In this document: piece after piece, positions 30,022-40,468 of the stretch | Position numbering within the stretch: the first letter of the stretch is position 1 | Layout of the letters: the number at the start of each line of letters is the position of its first letter | Origin: Meira nashicola | Lineage: Eukaryota > Basidiomycota > Exobasidiomycetes > Exobasidiales > Brachybasidiaceae | Assembly (NCBI GenBank): GCA_001600355.1 | Contig: BCJU01000003.1 | Coordinates: 872,519-936,518, forward strand | DNA length: 64,000 nucleotides | Reading direction: 5' to 3' | Position numbers and translations under genes: made by a program | The notes under the pieces: model-generated | The model's input: the letters and a program-made list of their open reading frames with translations, nothing else | Database searches by the model: none | What the model was told of the DNA's origin: nothing

Positions 30022-30387
30022 ATGAGATTCACAGTCGCTGCCGTTTCTGCAATCATCTTAGGCTCTTTAGCCGTCAACGCAGCACCAACAGTTGAAAAGC
30101 GTGCAACATCTGGTCAAGCAACATGGTACCGTCAAGGTGGAAATGCCGGTTCATGCGGTAAAACTCACAGTGATGACGATAAAGTTGTCGCGGTTGCAGA
30201 AGAATTAGCCGGAAAACATTGCGGTGAAAAGATCACAGTCAAACATGGCGATAAAACTATGACTGCAACAGTCGCAGACACTTGCCCTGAATGTGATTAC
30301 GGACATTTGGATTTGAGCCGTGGTGCTTTTGAATCTTTGGCAAGCTTTGATCAAGGTGAAGTTCCAATCACTTGGTGGTTCAACTAA
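30022..30387 (+). CDS. Secreted double-psi beta-barrel (barwin/RlpA-like) protein
   Basis: 121 residues, single exon. A signal peptide (MRFTVAAVSAIILGSLAVNA) is followed by a short pro-segment ending in Glu-Lys-Arg, a Kex2-type processing site, so the mature protein would start at Ala-Thr-Ser-Gly. The barrel has Ala-Thr-Trp-Tyr near its start, a Gly-Ser-Cys-Gly motif, a His-Cys-Gly, the Val-Ala-Asp-Thr-Cys-Pro-Glu-Cys motif and His-Leu-Asp-Leu-Ser with the acidic residue typical of this fold. Four cysteines can form two disulfides. Fungal relatives are abundant secreted proteins, some active during host contact or on cell wall; here the role is open. Codons are biased to C-ending forms, suggesting high expression. 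Confidence 0.85.
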   Translation: MRFTVAAVSAIILGSLAVNAAPTVEKRATSGQATWYRQGGNAGSCGKTHSDDDKVVAVAEELAGKHCGEKITVKHGDKTMTATVADTCPECDYGHLDLSRGAFESLASFDQGEVPITWWFN

Positions 30388-30732
30388 ACTCTAAGCATTC
30401 ATCCGATACACACACCCACTTTCATCTTCTAATCATAGACTTGGTTTCTAAATGACCTGACATCGTACCGGTACGATGGTATCACAGTTCAGGACAATTC
30501 CAACCAAAATAAAAAGCTGTATTTCTACCTTTCAGACAATTCGTTGGTGTACACTTCACGACGATTGCTGCCCCTTTTTACAGACCTTGACGGATTGTCG
30601 AGCGATTCATATTCTAATGAAATCACGTTCCTCCGTCTCTTTCATTATTTGTGTGTGTGAATGTGTGAGAAAGATTGAAATTTTTGTCTTTACAACCTGC
30701 ATATAATGTACAATGAAACATCTCTTCTTTTA
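30388..30732. other. Convergent 3' region with a perfect palindrome
   Basis: Spacer between the converging secreted barrel gene and the Ctr gene. It contains an 18-bp perfect palindrome at 30471-30488 (CATCGTACCGGTACGATG), 84 bp after the stop of the barrel gene. No gene seen. Confidence 0.6.
30471..30488. repeat. 18-bp perfect palindrome
   Basis: CATCGTACCGGTACGATG reads the same on both strands. It lies in the 3' region of the secreted barrel protein gene. Confidence 0.9.
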
Positions 30733-31518
30733 TCAATGACACCAAGCTTTGTCATTGTCCAAAACTCCTAGACCCATATCACGATTGAAAAGGTAATGAC
30801 CTGCACCTGCACCAAGCAAGACTGAAGCAATTAGCCAAGCGTTATATGTCATAAAGACTAACATGAGAAACATGCTAAGTGTAAGTGTGAGGACGTATAA
30901 GATAACACGATGAATTTGACCACGTCTAGATATGAGTAAAGTTGGCACAAATACATCGTATAGCCTTCCTAGCACAGATTGATTTCTTCTTCTGTTTTGA
31001 TGTCCTCCAGGTAATAATGGCAAATCATCATCGCTTCTCGAAGAAGTAAGACTACCAAAATCAGTAGGTGTATGCGATGGACTTGCTCTTCTATCACCTA
31101 AAGTTGTTGTTCCGATTCCGCTTGTCTTGCTCGCATTTTGTCCTAAAACATTTTGAACGCTTGCTTTTCTTCTATGATTATTTGATCCTGTTAAACTTGC
31201 CATTACATTATTTGTTAAGCGATTTGCAGAAATAAGTTGAACGTCAAATTTACGTATACGAAAACGTAAATGTTCCAAAAGTGCAGCTAAAAAGAATAGC
31301 GCAATCAAAGTAACAACGAAAGATCGTTTTCCTTTCACATGCCATGATGGAAAGACTACACACATTCCGTCTGTCGTATAATTCCATACCATTGACATAC
31401 TACATTGCATTGCGCCTCCTCCTCCATGATCCATTCCTCCATGTCCTCCGCTTCCGTCATGATGTCCGGGCATAGGCATTGGCATATCGTGTGAATTGTG
31501 TTCCATCGTAGTTTGCAT
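30733..31518 (-). CDS. Ctr-family copper transporter
   Basis: 261 residues, single exon. The first 45 residues are Met/His/Gly-rich (Met-Pro-Met-Pro-Met...Gly-His-His-Asp, then Cys-Ser-Met-Ser-Met), the copper-collecting tail of Ctr proteins. Membrane helix 1 is at about 64-84. A long cytosolic loop of roughly 85-180 follows, Ser/Arg-rich. Helix 2 carries the Met-x-x-x-Met copper gate (Met-Leu-Val-Phe-Met, about 219-223), and helix 3 has a Gly-x-x-x-Gly packing motif (Gly-Ala-Gly-Ala-Gly). The C-terminus ends Trp-Cys-His, a common copper hand-over motif. It acts as a trimer at the plasma or vacuolar membrane; which one cannot be decided. A second ATG 12 bp downstream (31506) is an alternative start. 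Confidence 0.9.
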   Translation of the reverse strand: MQTTMEHNSHDMPMPMPGHHDGSGGHGGMDHGGGGAMQCSMSMVWNYTTDGMCVVFPSWHVKGKRSFVVTLIALFFLAALLEHLRFRIRKFDVQLISANRLTNNVMASLTGSNNHRRKASVQNVLGQNASKTSGIGTTTLGDRRASPSHTPTDFGSLTSSRSDDDLPLLPGGHQNRRRNQSVLGRLYDVFVPTLLISRRGQIHRVILYVLTLTLSMFLMLVFMTYNAWLIASVLLGAGAGHYLFNRDMGLGVLDNDKAWCH

Positions 31519-32034
31519 GTCTCTTGTCGCCTTGAAAGAATAATATCAATTAAGAGCTGGATGTGGAAGTTGGAAGTGGTTGTGAAGAATATGATCTGTT
31601 GTGCCTACCCCTTACTACCTAATTCTCGGCCCGTTCTTGGAAATTGTTTCGGCGGCAACAGAATCAAAAAGAAAGTGTACAAGTACGCTGCCGATAAAAA
31701 AAATAATAAAAATGATAGTCGATTGCGTGCCTGGCAATTTTTATCCACACCGCTTATACAATTTCGGCGCTTTTTTCACTTTCGCACAGGCCTGGGCCTT
31801 TAAATATTGTACCCGCCGGAGAAAGGCGTACGTATACATACTTTAGATGATGATAAATAAATCAATTTCAGACAATAGTTGACATCAATAAGATATTGTG
31901 CACAAAAAAGCATTTAAGGGAATATCATAAAGAAAGTATGACGATGGAATTTTCTTCGGCCGCTGTTAACCTTCTTTTGTCATCGATATCTGATAAGCCG
32001 GCGCGCAAAAAAAGAACGCTGAGCTTGAAATGCT
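31519..32034. promoter_or_regulatory. Upstream region of the Ctr gene
   Basis: A 516-bp spacer between the 3' end of the Pmp3 gene and the Ctr start, both on the minus strand. I looked for the yeast Mac1 copper element TTTGCTC and did not find it. A TTTAAATATTG lies near 31799. No gene is supported. Confidence 0.4.
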
Positions 32035-32472
32035 CTATTGAGGAACGGCTCCATACTAGACAACAAAGAAGAGAACAAATCTGTCAGTATAATTCGTTGA
32101 AAGGATCTCTTTACAGATGCTGTGAACTTACATTTGGTGGTGGAACGTTAATTTGAGCACCTGGTTTTGCTTCGTACTTTCCGCTACCAACGTAAACGAA
32201 TCCGTTCAAACCAAATTGTTCTTCTGCTTTCATCTTTTTGTAAATTAGCCAAAATGCATGAACATGACCAGGAAGATAACCTAAAATTGTTAAGCAAATG
32301 TTAATCAAAAGGTCACAAGAGCATCCTGTCAAAAATGCAACTGCTGCAGGCTGTGGTGGGGTTAAAAAAAGGGGTGTCAGATTAAGATTGCATGGGTTAC
32401 AATATTGACTCTAGCACTCACTGGAAATAGAATAGCAACAAGAATGAGAATAATATCACTTGCACGAACCAT
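32035..32472 (-). CDS. PMP3: Pmp3/UPF0057 small membrane proteolipid
   Basis: Three exons: 32422-32472, 32132-32350 and 32035-32055, with introns of 71 bp (32351-32421) and 76 bp (32056-32131); 96 residues. Exon 1 encodes the start of helix 1 (Ile-Leu-Ile-Leu-Val-Ala-Ile-Leu-Phe-Pro), and exon 2 continues Pro-Ala-Ala-Val-Ala-Phe-Leu and helix 2 (Leu-Thr-Ile-Leu-Gly-Tyr-Leu-Pro-Gly-His). Yeast Pmp3 is 55 residues; this one has a 40-residue hydrophilic extension ending in Pro-Pro-Pro-Asn. The third exon of 21 bp adds Tyr-Gly-Ala-Val-Pro-Gln; its intron has a GTAAGT donor, CTGAC branch and long pyrimidine tract. If unspliced, the protein would instead end six residues after Asn. Pmp3 proteins affect membrane potential and salt tolerance. 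Confidence 0.85.
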
Positions 32473-33420
32473 GTTGTTATGTTAAATTCGATTATGGTAA
32501 GAGATAAGAATGTCACAAATGTCAAAACTCAGCATAACGCTCTAAAAAAGAACTCGTGTGGAGCTTGTACGGCTTGACAATTTGACATGCGTGCGTGTGT
32601 GTGTGTGCGTACGCTAGGGCTGCCGAATTTATCTCACTCAGTCTACAGGTGTACGCCTGTGTGAATACAAAAGGCTCTCACGCACCTGTGAGAAATAGAC
32701 CGTACGCCAAAGACACAGCCGTCAAAAATCTAGACAACATAAATTCATAGTGACTTTCAAGCTATTGATCTGCAAATAATGTGTATTCTAGTTTGAATAG
32801 AATAAATGACAATGTGCACACGTGATCTATTTAATGGACGACTTGCCTCATTCCACTCGGGACAGATTTCGAACCGTTTTCGACCCAGCGCGTACCAATG
32901 TGTGTAATGAATGATATGTCTGTAAATAGCGTATTTTGCCTTCTAAGAAGAATTCCGTTTAAATTCTTGAATTGCTGCATAAAGCTTTTGTTTTTTTTTT
33001 CTGGCACTTTTACACTTTGAACGCGTTAGGCGGCGTTAGATTCATTTTCATAAGTGTGCTAAATGATTCTGACCTCTTTCTGCATTTCCAAGCCAAAAAA
33101 AATATAGACTATGCATTGTAAATAATAAACACAAAGATGAAGCCACGCCAAAACAGGGCACACGCGGGCGCAATTCAATAAAGGAAAATCCTTAATGCAG
33201 GCTGCCCCTCCTGAGCGCGCTTGATCAACACCATCACGATCATCATCAATTCAATACCAATATCTCACAAAGAGAATAATCACATTCGTTTATCAATCAC
33301 GACACGAAGATCTAATACTCTTTCTTTTTCTGAAGGCTCACTTACGATCTTCATCCGGCCAATATATCAAAAACAAATCAACGAAAAAATTAAACCAATT
33401 CACATCAAAATACCAATATC
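32473..33420. promoter_or_regulatory. Divergent promoter, Pmp3 and Rax1-like genes
   Basis: A 948-bp stretch with no gene. It has a GT tract (32595-32606), three GTACGC hexamers (32609, 32651, 32702), and two stem-loop-capable segments (32645-32660 and 32676-32693) whose arms can also pair with each other (ACAGGTG at 32645-32651 with CACCTGT at 32683-32689). The last 200 bp before the Rax1-like start are rich in ATCA/CAAT repeats. Confidence 0.5.
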
Positions 33421-34869
33421 ATGAAGCGTTTCTCTGAGCGATTCTTCAACCCTCGTCCCGCTCCCGTTCCAGAAGAGTCAAACGAACAGTACGGTATCGC
33501 ATACAGCAAAGAAGGTGAACGTCCCGAACAAGGCGGTCCACCGCAATTGCACTTGGACGGTTTCAACAATGATACGCATAACTTTCATATGAGCGATCAC
33601 GACCATGGACGTGCAGTTCAAAGCGAAGTAATGGCTGGTGATGATTTACAAAAACAAAAAGAACAACCAGTCTTTAACGAAAAACGACCAGAATACGGAC
33701 AAGAACGACCTCTATCCATGGCAAACAGCACTTCTCGCAATAGATTACCAACATTGGCAGAAGTTTTGGCTCGCAGGACATTGCCTCCGGTTGATTTGTA
33801 TTGCTATTATCTTTTCATGCAACGTGAAGGATCTGAAGATGCTTTGGACTTCTGGCTTGATGTTCAACAACATGAAAACTTATGCAGAGCATATTTCCGC
33901 GATATACGTAAAACAGGAAAGAACATTCAAGATGATTGGCCAGGATATTATCGCGAAGCACGCTCTCGTGGATCTATCTATAGTCCGGTCACAGGAATAG
34001 AGCAAGAAACACTTCCTGCTGATGAAAAGATGCATGAGTCTCATTTGGAAAGCGATAGCATGGTTGGAGGATATGGAAGAGATTCAGATGGTGAATGGCA
34101 TTTACCTGCTCCAAACCAACCTAGATTCCCTGGTGATCCAGATTATTCAGGAGCGAGACAATCAAGCTCTGAACGTGCAGAAAGAAAACATTCTCTCTTC
34201 AAACGCAGCTCCATGGCACCAACTGTGATTTCTCGATCTGTTGCAATCACCCGTGCAGATTTGGTAGCTAGTGCTGAACGTATTTATGCTCGCTATCTAT
34301 TACCAGGAAGTGAAAAANAAATTTACCTACCGCCACAATTGCGCATCAACAGCTTCCCATTGTCATCTTCCACAATTCCCGATACGGAAGATGTTGAACA
34401 ACAGGCTGCTCTTGCAAGAGTGCCAGACATGTTCCATGCGCAAAAGGAATATGTCTTCCGTACAATGGAAGCAGACGTTTTCCCTCGCTTCTTGCGTGCC
34501 AAAGCATTTGGTAACTTAACCCCAGTTTCTGCTTTGACTCGGCTTACATTGGGTTTGCTTGCTCTGTGGGCAGGCTTAGCTACTGGATTTGCCTTTATCT
34601 TTTTGGAAGTATACAGAAAGAAGAGATTGTGGGTCATTTTGCCATTCTCGATTGCAGTTTTGCTAATCGTTTCACATCAATATGAGCTAGATCCAATCTT
34701 GGCATTAGCACAACAATCGGAAACAACACCATTCCATTTAATCACTGTACGAGAGAAATATGTGCGCAAATTGCTCCTTCAACGTGCTCTTGGTGTCTTT
34801 TTCCTTGTTGTCTTAATCACAGCAGCTTTAACTGTTTTATTCGTTTTTGTTCCTGGTCATCGTCTTTGA
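33421..34869 (+). CDS. RGS-domain membrane protein, Rax1-like
   Basis: 482 residues, single exon. An RGS-type helical domain is split in two: about 108-170 (Leu-Pro-Thr-Leu-Ala-Glu-Val-Leu...Ala-Leu-Asp-Phe-Trp-Leu-Asp-Val-Gln) and about 285-370, with a charged insert between. Three hydrophobic helices near 373-400, 402-422 and 455-478 anchor it. This order, RGS then C-terminal helices, matches yeast Rax1, which marks cell poles for bud-site choice. One base is undetermined: the N at 34318 makes codon 300 NAA, so the residue could be Lys, Glu or Gln, or, if T, a stop. The conserved frame after it argues against a stop. Confidence 0.82.
   Translation: MKRFSERFFNPRPAPVPEESNEQYGIAYSKEGERPEQGGPPQLHLDGFNNDTHNFHMSDHDHGRAVQSEVMAGDDLQKQKEQPVFNEKRPEYGQERPLSMANSTSRNRLPTLAEVLARRTLPPVDLYCYYLFMQREGSEDALDFWLDVQQHENLCRAYFRDIRKTGKNIQDDWPGYYREARSRGSIYSPVTGIEQETLPADEKMHESHLESDSMVGGYGRDSDGEWHLPAPNQPRFPGDPDYSGARQSSSERAERKHSLFKRSSMAPTVISRSVAITRADLVASAERIYARYLLPGSEKXIYLPPQLRINSFPLSSSTIPDTEDVEQQAALARVPDMFHAQKEYVFRTMEADVFPRFLRAKAFGNLTPVSALTRLTLGLLALWAGLATGFAFIFLEVYRKKRLWVILPFSIAVLLIVSHQYELDPILALAQQSETTPFHLITVREKYVRKLLLQRALGVFFLVVLITAALTVLFVFVPGHRL
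34318..34318. other. Undetermined base (N) in the Rax1-like gene
   Basis: The only ambiguous base I noticed in the window. It follows a run of five A and is the first base of codon 300. Confidence 0.95.
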
Positions 34870-35733
34870 TGTAAAGTGAACATTCTCGTTGCGCACATAA
34901 TTCAATATACATACCCGCTCTTGTTTTTATCTCTTTTGTACTATTTTATCTTGTTCTTTCAGTAAAAAATGTCACTCGCTTCAACATGTCTAATCTGAAG
35001 TTTTATGAAGAGCTTCCGATAGAAGGTGATTATCACGAATGTCCCTTTTTTGATCAGCACTGATAAGAACAAATGACGTCAAAAAGCTTCTTTGAGCCCT
35101 GAAAGCCCTGCTTCCAGATAATTTAAACTCAAAACCAAATCGATAACATTTGCTGAATGAATTTTAAGAGATGTTCCTAGCACTTTATCAATCCTTCCTC
35201 TGTTTATCATACTGTTAGAAGAGTTTCCCGATGATGCTCGAATGCATTCTCATGCATCACGATCTAGGAAAACCACTTCTAGTAAAAGGGTCTTTTACCT
35301 GCTTTTTTGTTCGTTCAAATTCTTCTTTAAAACATTGGCCATTGTACCCAAGTTACGTTGGGAAAATGCGTGCACTGCTCTGCGCACGGCGCACAAGCAC
35401 GGTTTTACAAACAGTACTTTTCCAAGCGGGCGATATATAAACTCCACCTGAAAGCTTCAAAAAACACTGGTATTTTGCCTTGAATATAACGGGAAAAATT
35501 CACCGATCGAGCCAATTCCTTCCAATACGCCAGCGATTGGCAGAAGAAAGTTCAAAAATGACAAGGGGAAGTACATACACACACACAGTCAATGCGAAAG
35601 ACAAACTGCCCAAATCTCTCAACGTGCCTCCTGATCTATCAAGCGAGAAATTTAAGAATCCAATTCATATCTTTACCCATCGTTCTTTCTTACCACCATC
35701 ACTTTGTTTTGAACATATAAAAACCTAGTAATA
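34870..35733. promoter_or_regulatory. Upstream region of transaldolase
   Basis: 864 bp without a gene. A TATATAA lies at 35434-35440 and a TATAAAA at 35716-35722. The second is only 12 bp before the ATG, too close to act as a normal TATA for this start, so the first is the better candidate and implies a leader of about 250 bp. Confidence 0.45.
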
Positions 35734-36785
35734 ATGTCTTACCTTGAATCATTAAAGCAATACACTGCCGTCGTCTCTGACTCTGGAGACTTCGAGTCTA
35801 TTGATGCTTACAAGCCACAAGATGCTACTACCAACCCTGTAAGTAGATAAAGTGGCAATCATTATACAGATGTACAGTTAACTGATCTTCTTTTCTTCTT
35901 CCTCTCCACTTTTAATAGTCCCTCATCTTGGCTGCCGTCAAGCAAGAGAAATACGCACGTTTGATCGACGTTGCCGTCAAGTACGCAAAAGAACATGCCG
36001 GAAATGACAAACAAAAGCAACTTGATTTGGCATGTGATCGTCTTTTGGTCGAATTCGGTGTTGAGATTTTAAAGATCATTCCTGGTCGTGTCTCTACCGA
36101 AGTTGACGCTCAATTATCCTTTGACAAAGAAGCAACAAAAGCAAAGGCAAAGCAATTGATCGCTTTATACAAAGAACAAGGTATCGAGAAAGAACGTGTT
36201 TTGATCAAAATCGCTTCCACTTGGGCCGGTATTCAAGCCGCTCGTGAATTGGAAGCCGAAGATGACATTCACTGCAACTTGACCCTTTTGTTCGGTTTCG
36301 GACAAGCTGTTGCCTGTGCTGAAGCAAAGGTTACCTTGATCTCTCCTTTCGTCGGTCGTATTTTGGACTGGTACAAGAAGGCTGAAGGCAAAGACTCTTA
36401 CCCAGGCCCAGAAGACCCAGGAGTTAAGTCTGTTTCCAAGATTTACAACTACTACAAACAACACGGTTACAACACCATCGTTATGGGAGCTTCTTTCCGT
36501 AACATTGATGAAATCGTTGAATTGGCCGGATGTGATTTCCTCACAATCGCACCTGCTTTGCTTGAAGAATTGAAGGGCAAACAAGGTACTTTGGAACGCA
36601 AATTGTCCCCTGAATTCGCAAAGTCTGCCGCACAACAAGAGAAGGTCTCCTTCGTTGACAACGAAGCTCTATTTGCTTGGGAATTGTTCAACGAACCAAT
36701 GGCTTTCGAGAAGTTGCACGAAGGTATTCGTTCATTCGACAAGGCAAACAAGGACTTGCGTGCCATTGTTGAAAAGAAACTTTAA
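35734..36785 (+). CDS. TAL1: Transaldolase
   Basis: Two exons, 35734-35838 and 35919-36785, with an 80-bp intron (GTAAGT...TAATAG); 323 residues, the normal length. The splice restores Ala-Thr-Thr-Asn-Pro-Ser-Leu-Ile, a family signature. The Schiff-base lysine lies in Val-Leu-Ile-Lys-Ile-Ala-Ser-Thr-Trp, and Pro-Phe-Val-Gly-Arg-Ile-Leu-Asp-Trp is present. The enzyme works in the non-oxidative pentose phosphate pathway in the cytosol, moving a three-carbon unit between sugar phosphates. Codons strongly favour C- and G-ending forms compared with neighbours, consistent with high expression. Confidence 0.95.
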
Positions 36786-37168
36786 GTTCCGATTCTTTAA
36801 GAAGAAGGATTGTATAGAATTCCGTCAAAATACAACATAACACACGGATACACTTTACCCAAAAAAACAGGAAAATCCAATCTTACTTTTCATTCATCCA
36901 TTCCAACTCTTCTTACTCGGAAGAACGTGCGAGATACGATTCATGTTCCCTCCTCTTTCTATGACGTCCGTCTTATGTCAATTGTAAAAATTTTATCTAT
37001 ATTATGCTTTCTACCTGTTATTCTGAGTGAGCAAAAGTTAAGAGGACAACAAATTTAGATGTTGGATTTTTTATTTTTCATTGGTATTGTGACATATTAG
37101 ATACAATGAGGAATCTGATTATTATCAGTTCATTCGATACATTAAAAAATGCTCTTGAAAGTGCTAAC
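36786..37168. other. Convergent 3' spacer, transaldolase and exomer genes
   Basis: AT-rich 383-bp stretch between two converging genes. No gene, repeat or structured element stands out. Confidence 0.4.
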
Positions 37169-39668
37169 TTAAAAATCGTAACCTGGTACTTTAAATGCTT
37201 GACAATAGGCGAAATAATTCTTCATGATGCGCAAAATTGGATCGGGAGGCGACATAGAAACAAGAGTAAAATTGACTTTTGCCAATCCAACATCCCGAAT
37301 GAGACGGAAAAGGCAATGTGCAACAGCGCTTGGGAAAGTGCCTTCCATATACCATCTATGATGATAAGCTGTCAAACGCAAAGAAACCCATAAACTTCTT
37401 TCAACTTCTCGCTCTTCCGTATAGATATCCAATAATCTCAGATAAGCTTTTGCCGAGAATTTTCCTTCAACGCATTTTTGGAACGCTTCTTTTGCTTCTT
37501 CACGATGATGTAGTCGTAAAGCTAATTCACCCAAAATTTCCCATTCCGTTGATGTTTTACGATATGGCAGAGATTGCGCTTTATAATGATTCACCTCTGC
37601 TCTCCAAATTGTATAGACCCGTAGATCCTCATACAGAACCATGAATAGATTATCCAACCATCTTTCGCATAATCTTTTATTGTTGAACGAAAATGTAGAT
37701 GAAAGAGATGCAACTGTGGTCTTGTCTTGTTCATGATGTCCATCTTGTGGTTCTGTATGGCTTCCTCCCTCCAAAGTGCCATTTGCTGCATTTGTAGTTG
37801 TTCCATTTATACCATCTTGCTCTGTTGATGGAATTGATTGTGTTTGTGCCTGCGCCAGCGCTGGCTTTTCTAGTGGTGGCGCTTCTACCTCGACGGATGA
37901 TTGACCTTCTTTTTCGAGTTCTTCTTGTGCTTCATGCACTGTTGACGTTGTAGTCTCCTCCTGTCTGTCTTTTAAAAAGCCTTCCAATTGAACCTTTTCG
38001 CGTTCATGATCTGAATCAGTTGAAATCTTGATCGTTGGTATAGAATGAGAAGATGAACTTCCATTGATTTGCGAAACGCCAAGGGTTGTCATTTTTTGAA
38101 CCAAGTCAGAAGGTTGTGCATCAGCAGCCTTATCTGCAAGATCATTCGCTTTGCTTGTATCTGCCAATGTACTTTCTTCGCCATCTTGTTCTTCAGCAAT
38201 ATCAACCTTGTCTGATGGTGGAATGGCAGTTGTTGATGCATTTTCACTAGCTCCGTGAGGGAACGGTGACGCTTCTTCACTTCTCGGTGTAAGAGCATCT
38301 GGACGTGATTTTTGAGCTCTATACTCTTCTTCCATTACGAAAACTTGTGATCTCGCTCTTAGTAATTCATCCCATCCGATTTTGTTGACCAATCGAGTCA
38401 AAAGAGCATATGCTTTTGCAAATGTACCACGTAGTGCTGGAGCTGGTAATCTAACCAAAGCAGCATCTGCTTCTACATCTCGAATACTATCTTCGTCCAA
38501 TAGGCCGCTTTCTGCAATATATTGTTTGATGGGAAAATGCGATCGAGACGGTGTTGGCATTCGGTGAAGATCGCGTTCATTATACGTGAACATCGGACAA
38601 GAATTAAGTGTGAATAAAGCCTCTTCCCACCTCTCCAACTCGATATAACATTCTGTCAATTTTGCCCATGTAGAAAATTCGGTTGGAGCACAGTTGACAC
38701 TTTCTTGTGCAAGCTTGACTGCCCATTCAGGCTTTTCTTTGTTTCGTAAGAAGTCACATTGAATGTGCAGAAGCGAATAACTATGCGGTGTCTCTTTGAT
38801 TGCGTGATGCATTGTTTGAACTGCTTTCACTTCTTCGTTCATTCCAATGTAGGCTTGTGCTACTAAAGCAGCAACTTCAGGTTCACGAGCATAGAGCTTT
38901 TCGAACAGGTTCACAGCCAATTCATATCGATTTGCTTCTCCAAAGTACTTTAGAATTCCCGCTGTTAAATGATTGGATACGACTGTGGCCACCTGTATTT
39001 CCGGATCAGAACCTAGTTGCCATCCCTTGAAGAATAGATTTTCAGCTGCTTGTAAGAATCTGTGCTCTGCGTCTGGGCTGCTGATAGGATCCAACTTGCG
39101 ATAACCTGCCAATCGATAGTTTGCATCATCCGAATACAAAATTGCACGAAGAAGTGCTGAAAGATAAACTTCTTGCCAAATCTCTGGCGTTGTCTCATGT
39201 CTTTCCCCACGAGCATCTACTACGAATGCATCGACTGAACCCGGTATTCTGACCTCAACACGAACATCAACACGAGAGAATGCATTAAAACAGCAATAAG
39301 CACCACTTTTTAGCTTGTACGGTGACTTTCCTGAGAACCAAGTGGAAGGTTGTTCCAATTCGTACGTCAAACTATTAATGTACGCTGCCAATGCTGCTGA
39401 ACTAGATGCATCAACACCTGAAACATAATGGTAAGATCCAATCTCTTTTGAGCCTGCTCTACCAGTCGTTTTTATAGTATGTACTAAATCTGGCGGTCCC
39501 AACTCTCTGAAAGATCCCAACGTTTCCGTTCTGGATATAAGACTTTCACCAATATCCACCTCGCTGCAAACAAAAAGATGAATAATTGTCAGCATCAGCT
39601 TGTCATAATCGATCAAATCAACTTTCTACTTACAAAAACTCTGGTTGATTCGCAAAAGCGTCACCCAT
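37169..39668 (-). CDS. Exomer subunit, Chs5-Arf1-binding protein (ChAP: Bch1/Bud7/Chs6 family)
   Basis: Two exons: a 35-bp first exon at 39634-39668 and 37169-39563, with a 70-bp intron (39564-39633, GTAAGT...TTGCAG); 809 residues. The N-terminus reads Phe-Glu-Val-Asp-Ile-Gly-Glu-Ser-Leu across the junction. TPR-like helices fill about 150-330 and 590-760, and the C-terminus ends Gln-Ala-Phe-Lys-Val-Pro-Gly-Tyr-Asp-Phe, a family hallmark. The insert of about 420-610 is Glu/Ser/Thr-rich and disordered. In yeast, the complex sorts chitin synthase and other cargo from the trans-Golgi to the plasma membrane. Only one ChAP is seen here, as is usual outside budding yeasts. Confidence 0.85.
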
Positions 39669-40468
39669 TTTGTTCGGAATGACCACAAAGGATGTGATTA
39701 GTGCCTGGGAGAAATGACTTTGATGATAGGAAGAATATCAAGAACGCCCAATTATTCTGAATTCTAGAATGTGTGTTATGTATGTGCACGTACTTCGAAT
39801 ACTAGCACTATAATGTACACAGCAATTAACTTCAACCCGGCACGAGCCACGCTGAAGTCAATTTGTCTGGATGCTGGCAACAATTCTATTATTCTGCGTG
39901 CACTTAATTGCTCGGCAGCTTTAAGCAACAACTGATTCTCGGGTGTTTTTTACACGTGCTAACAAATCGTACCCGCGCTTTTGTTCACTTTGCGTTTCAT
40001 AGCGCGTAATTTAATTTAAAGCAACAACACAAAAATTTAAACTTTAGGGGAACTCTCCAAAAGGTGGAGAGCGTTTAGGGGCTATAGGCAGGTCATAGCG
40101 CAGGCGCAGGATAATAAAAATAGACTGAATTGAAGCAGGTATGCAGTCTTTCATGCCACAATTTATGTATTATTGTGCATTATCTTGACAATGAAATCAA
40201 TTAGGGAGAAGATCAAGGCGGAGAGACAAGATTGGAAATTCGCAAAGTGCATACAATTGAAAGATTCGATTTTAGGGGTCATGTTGATGTTTGGAAAAGT
40301 GAATAAATGAGAGGTAAAGATCTTGATAAATTTGTTCACATTTCTCATTTACAACATCAATCTCTGTATCATCAAATAAAGTACTAACGACTTCTAACGA
40401 CATTTAACGATTTCTCACTCTCCCACTCTGTATACATTAATAACACTTTCACCCTTACAAACTTAATC
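39669..40468. promoter_or_regulatory. Divergent promoter, exomer and SAM-domain genes
   Basis: 800 bp with no gene. A small structured element lies at 40043-40081: two direct TTTAGGGG copies (40043-40050, 40074-40081) flank an inverted repeat CTCTCC/GGAGAG (40053-40058, 40066-40071). Each TTTAGGGG contains the stress-element core AGGGG. Confidence 0.5.
40043..40081. promoter_or_regulatory. Hairpin flanked by TTTAGGGG repeats
   Basis: Two identical octamers 31 bp apart enclose a 6-bp inverted repeat with a 7-base loop. The octamers contain AGGGG, the core of the yeast stress response element. Confidence 0.5.
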
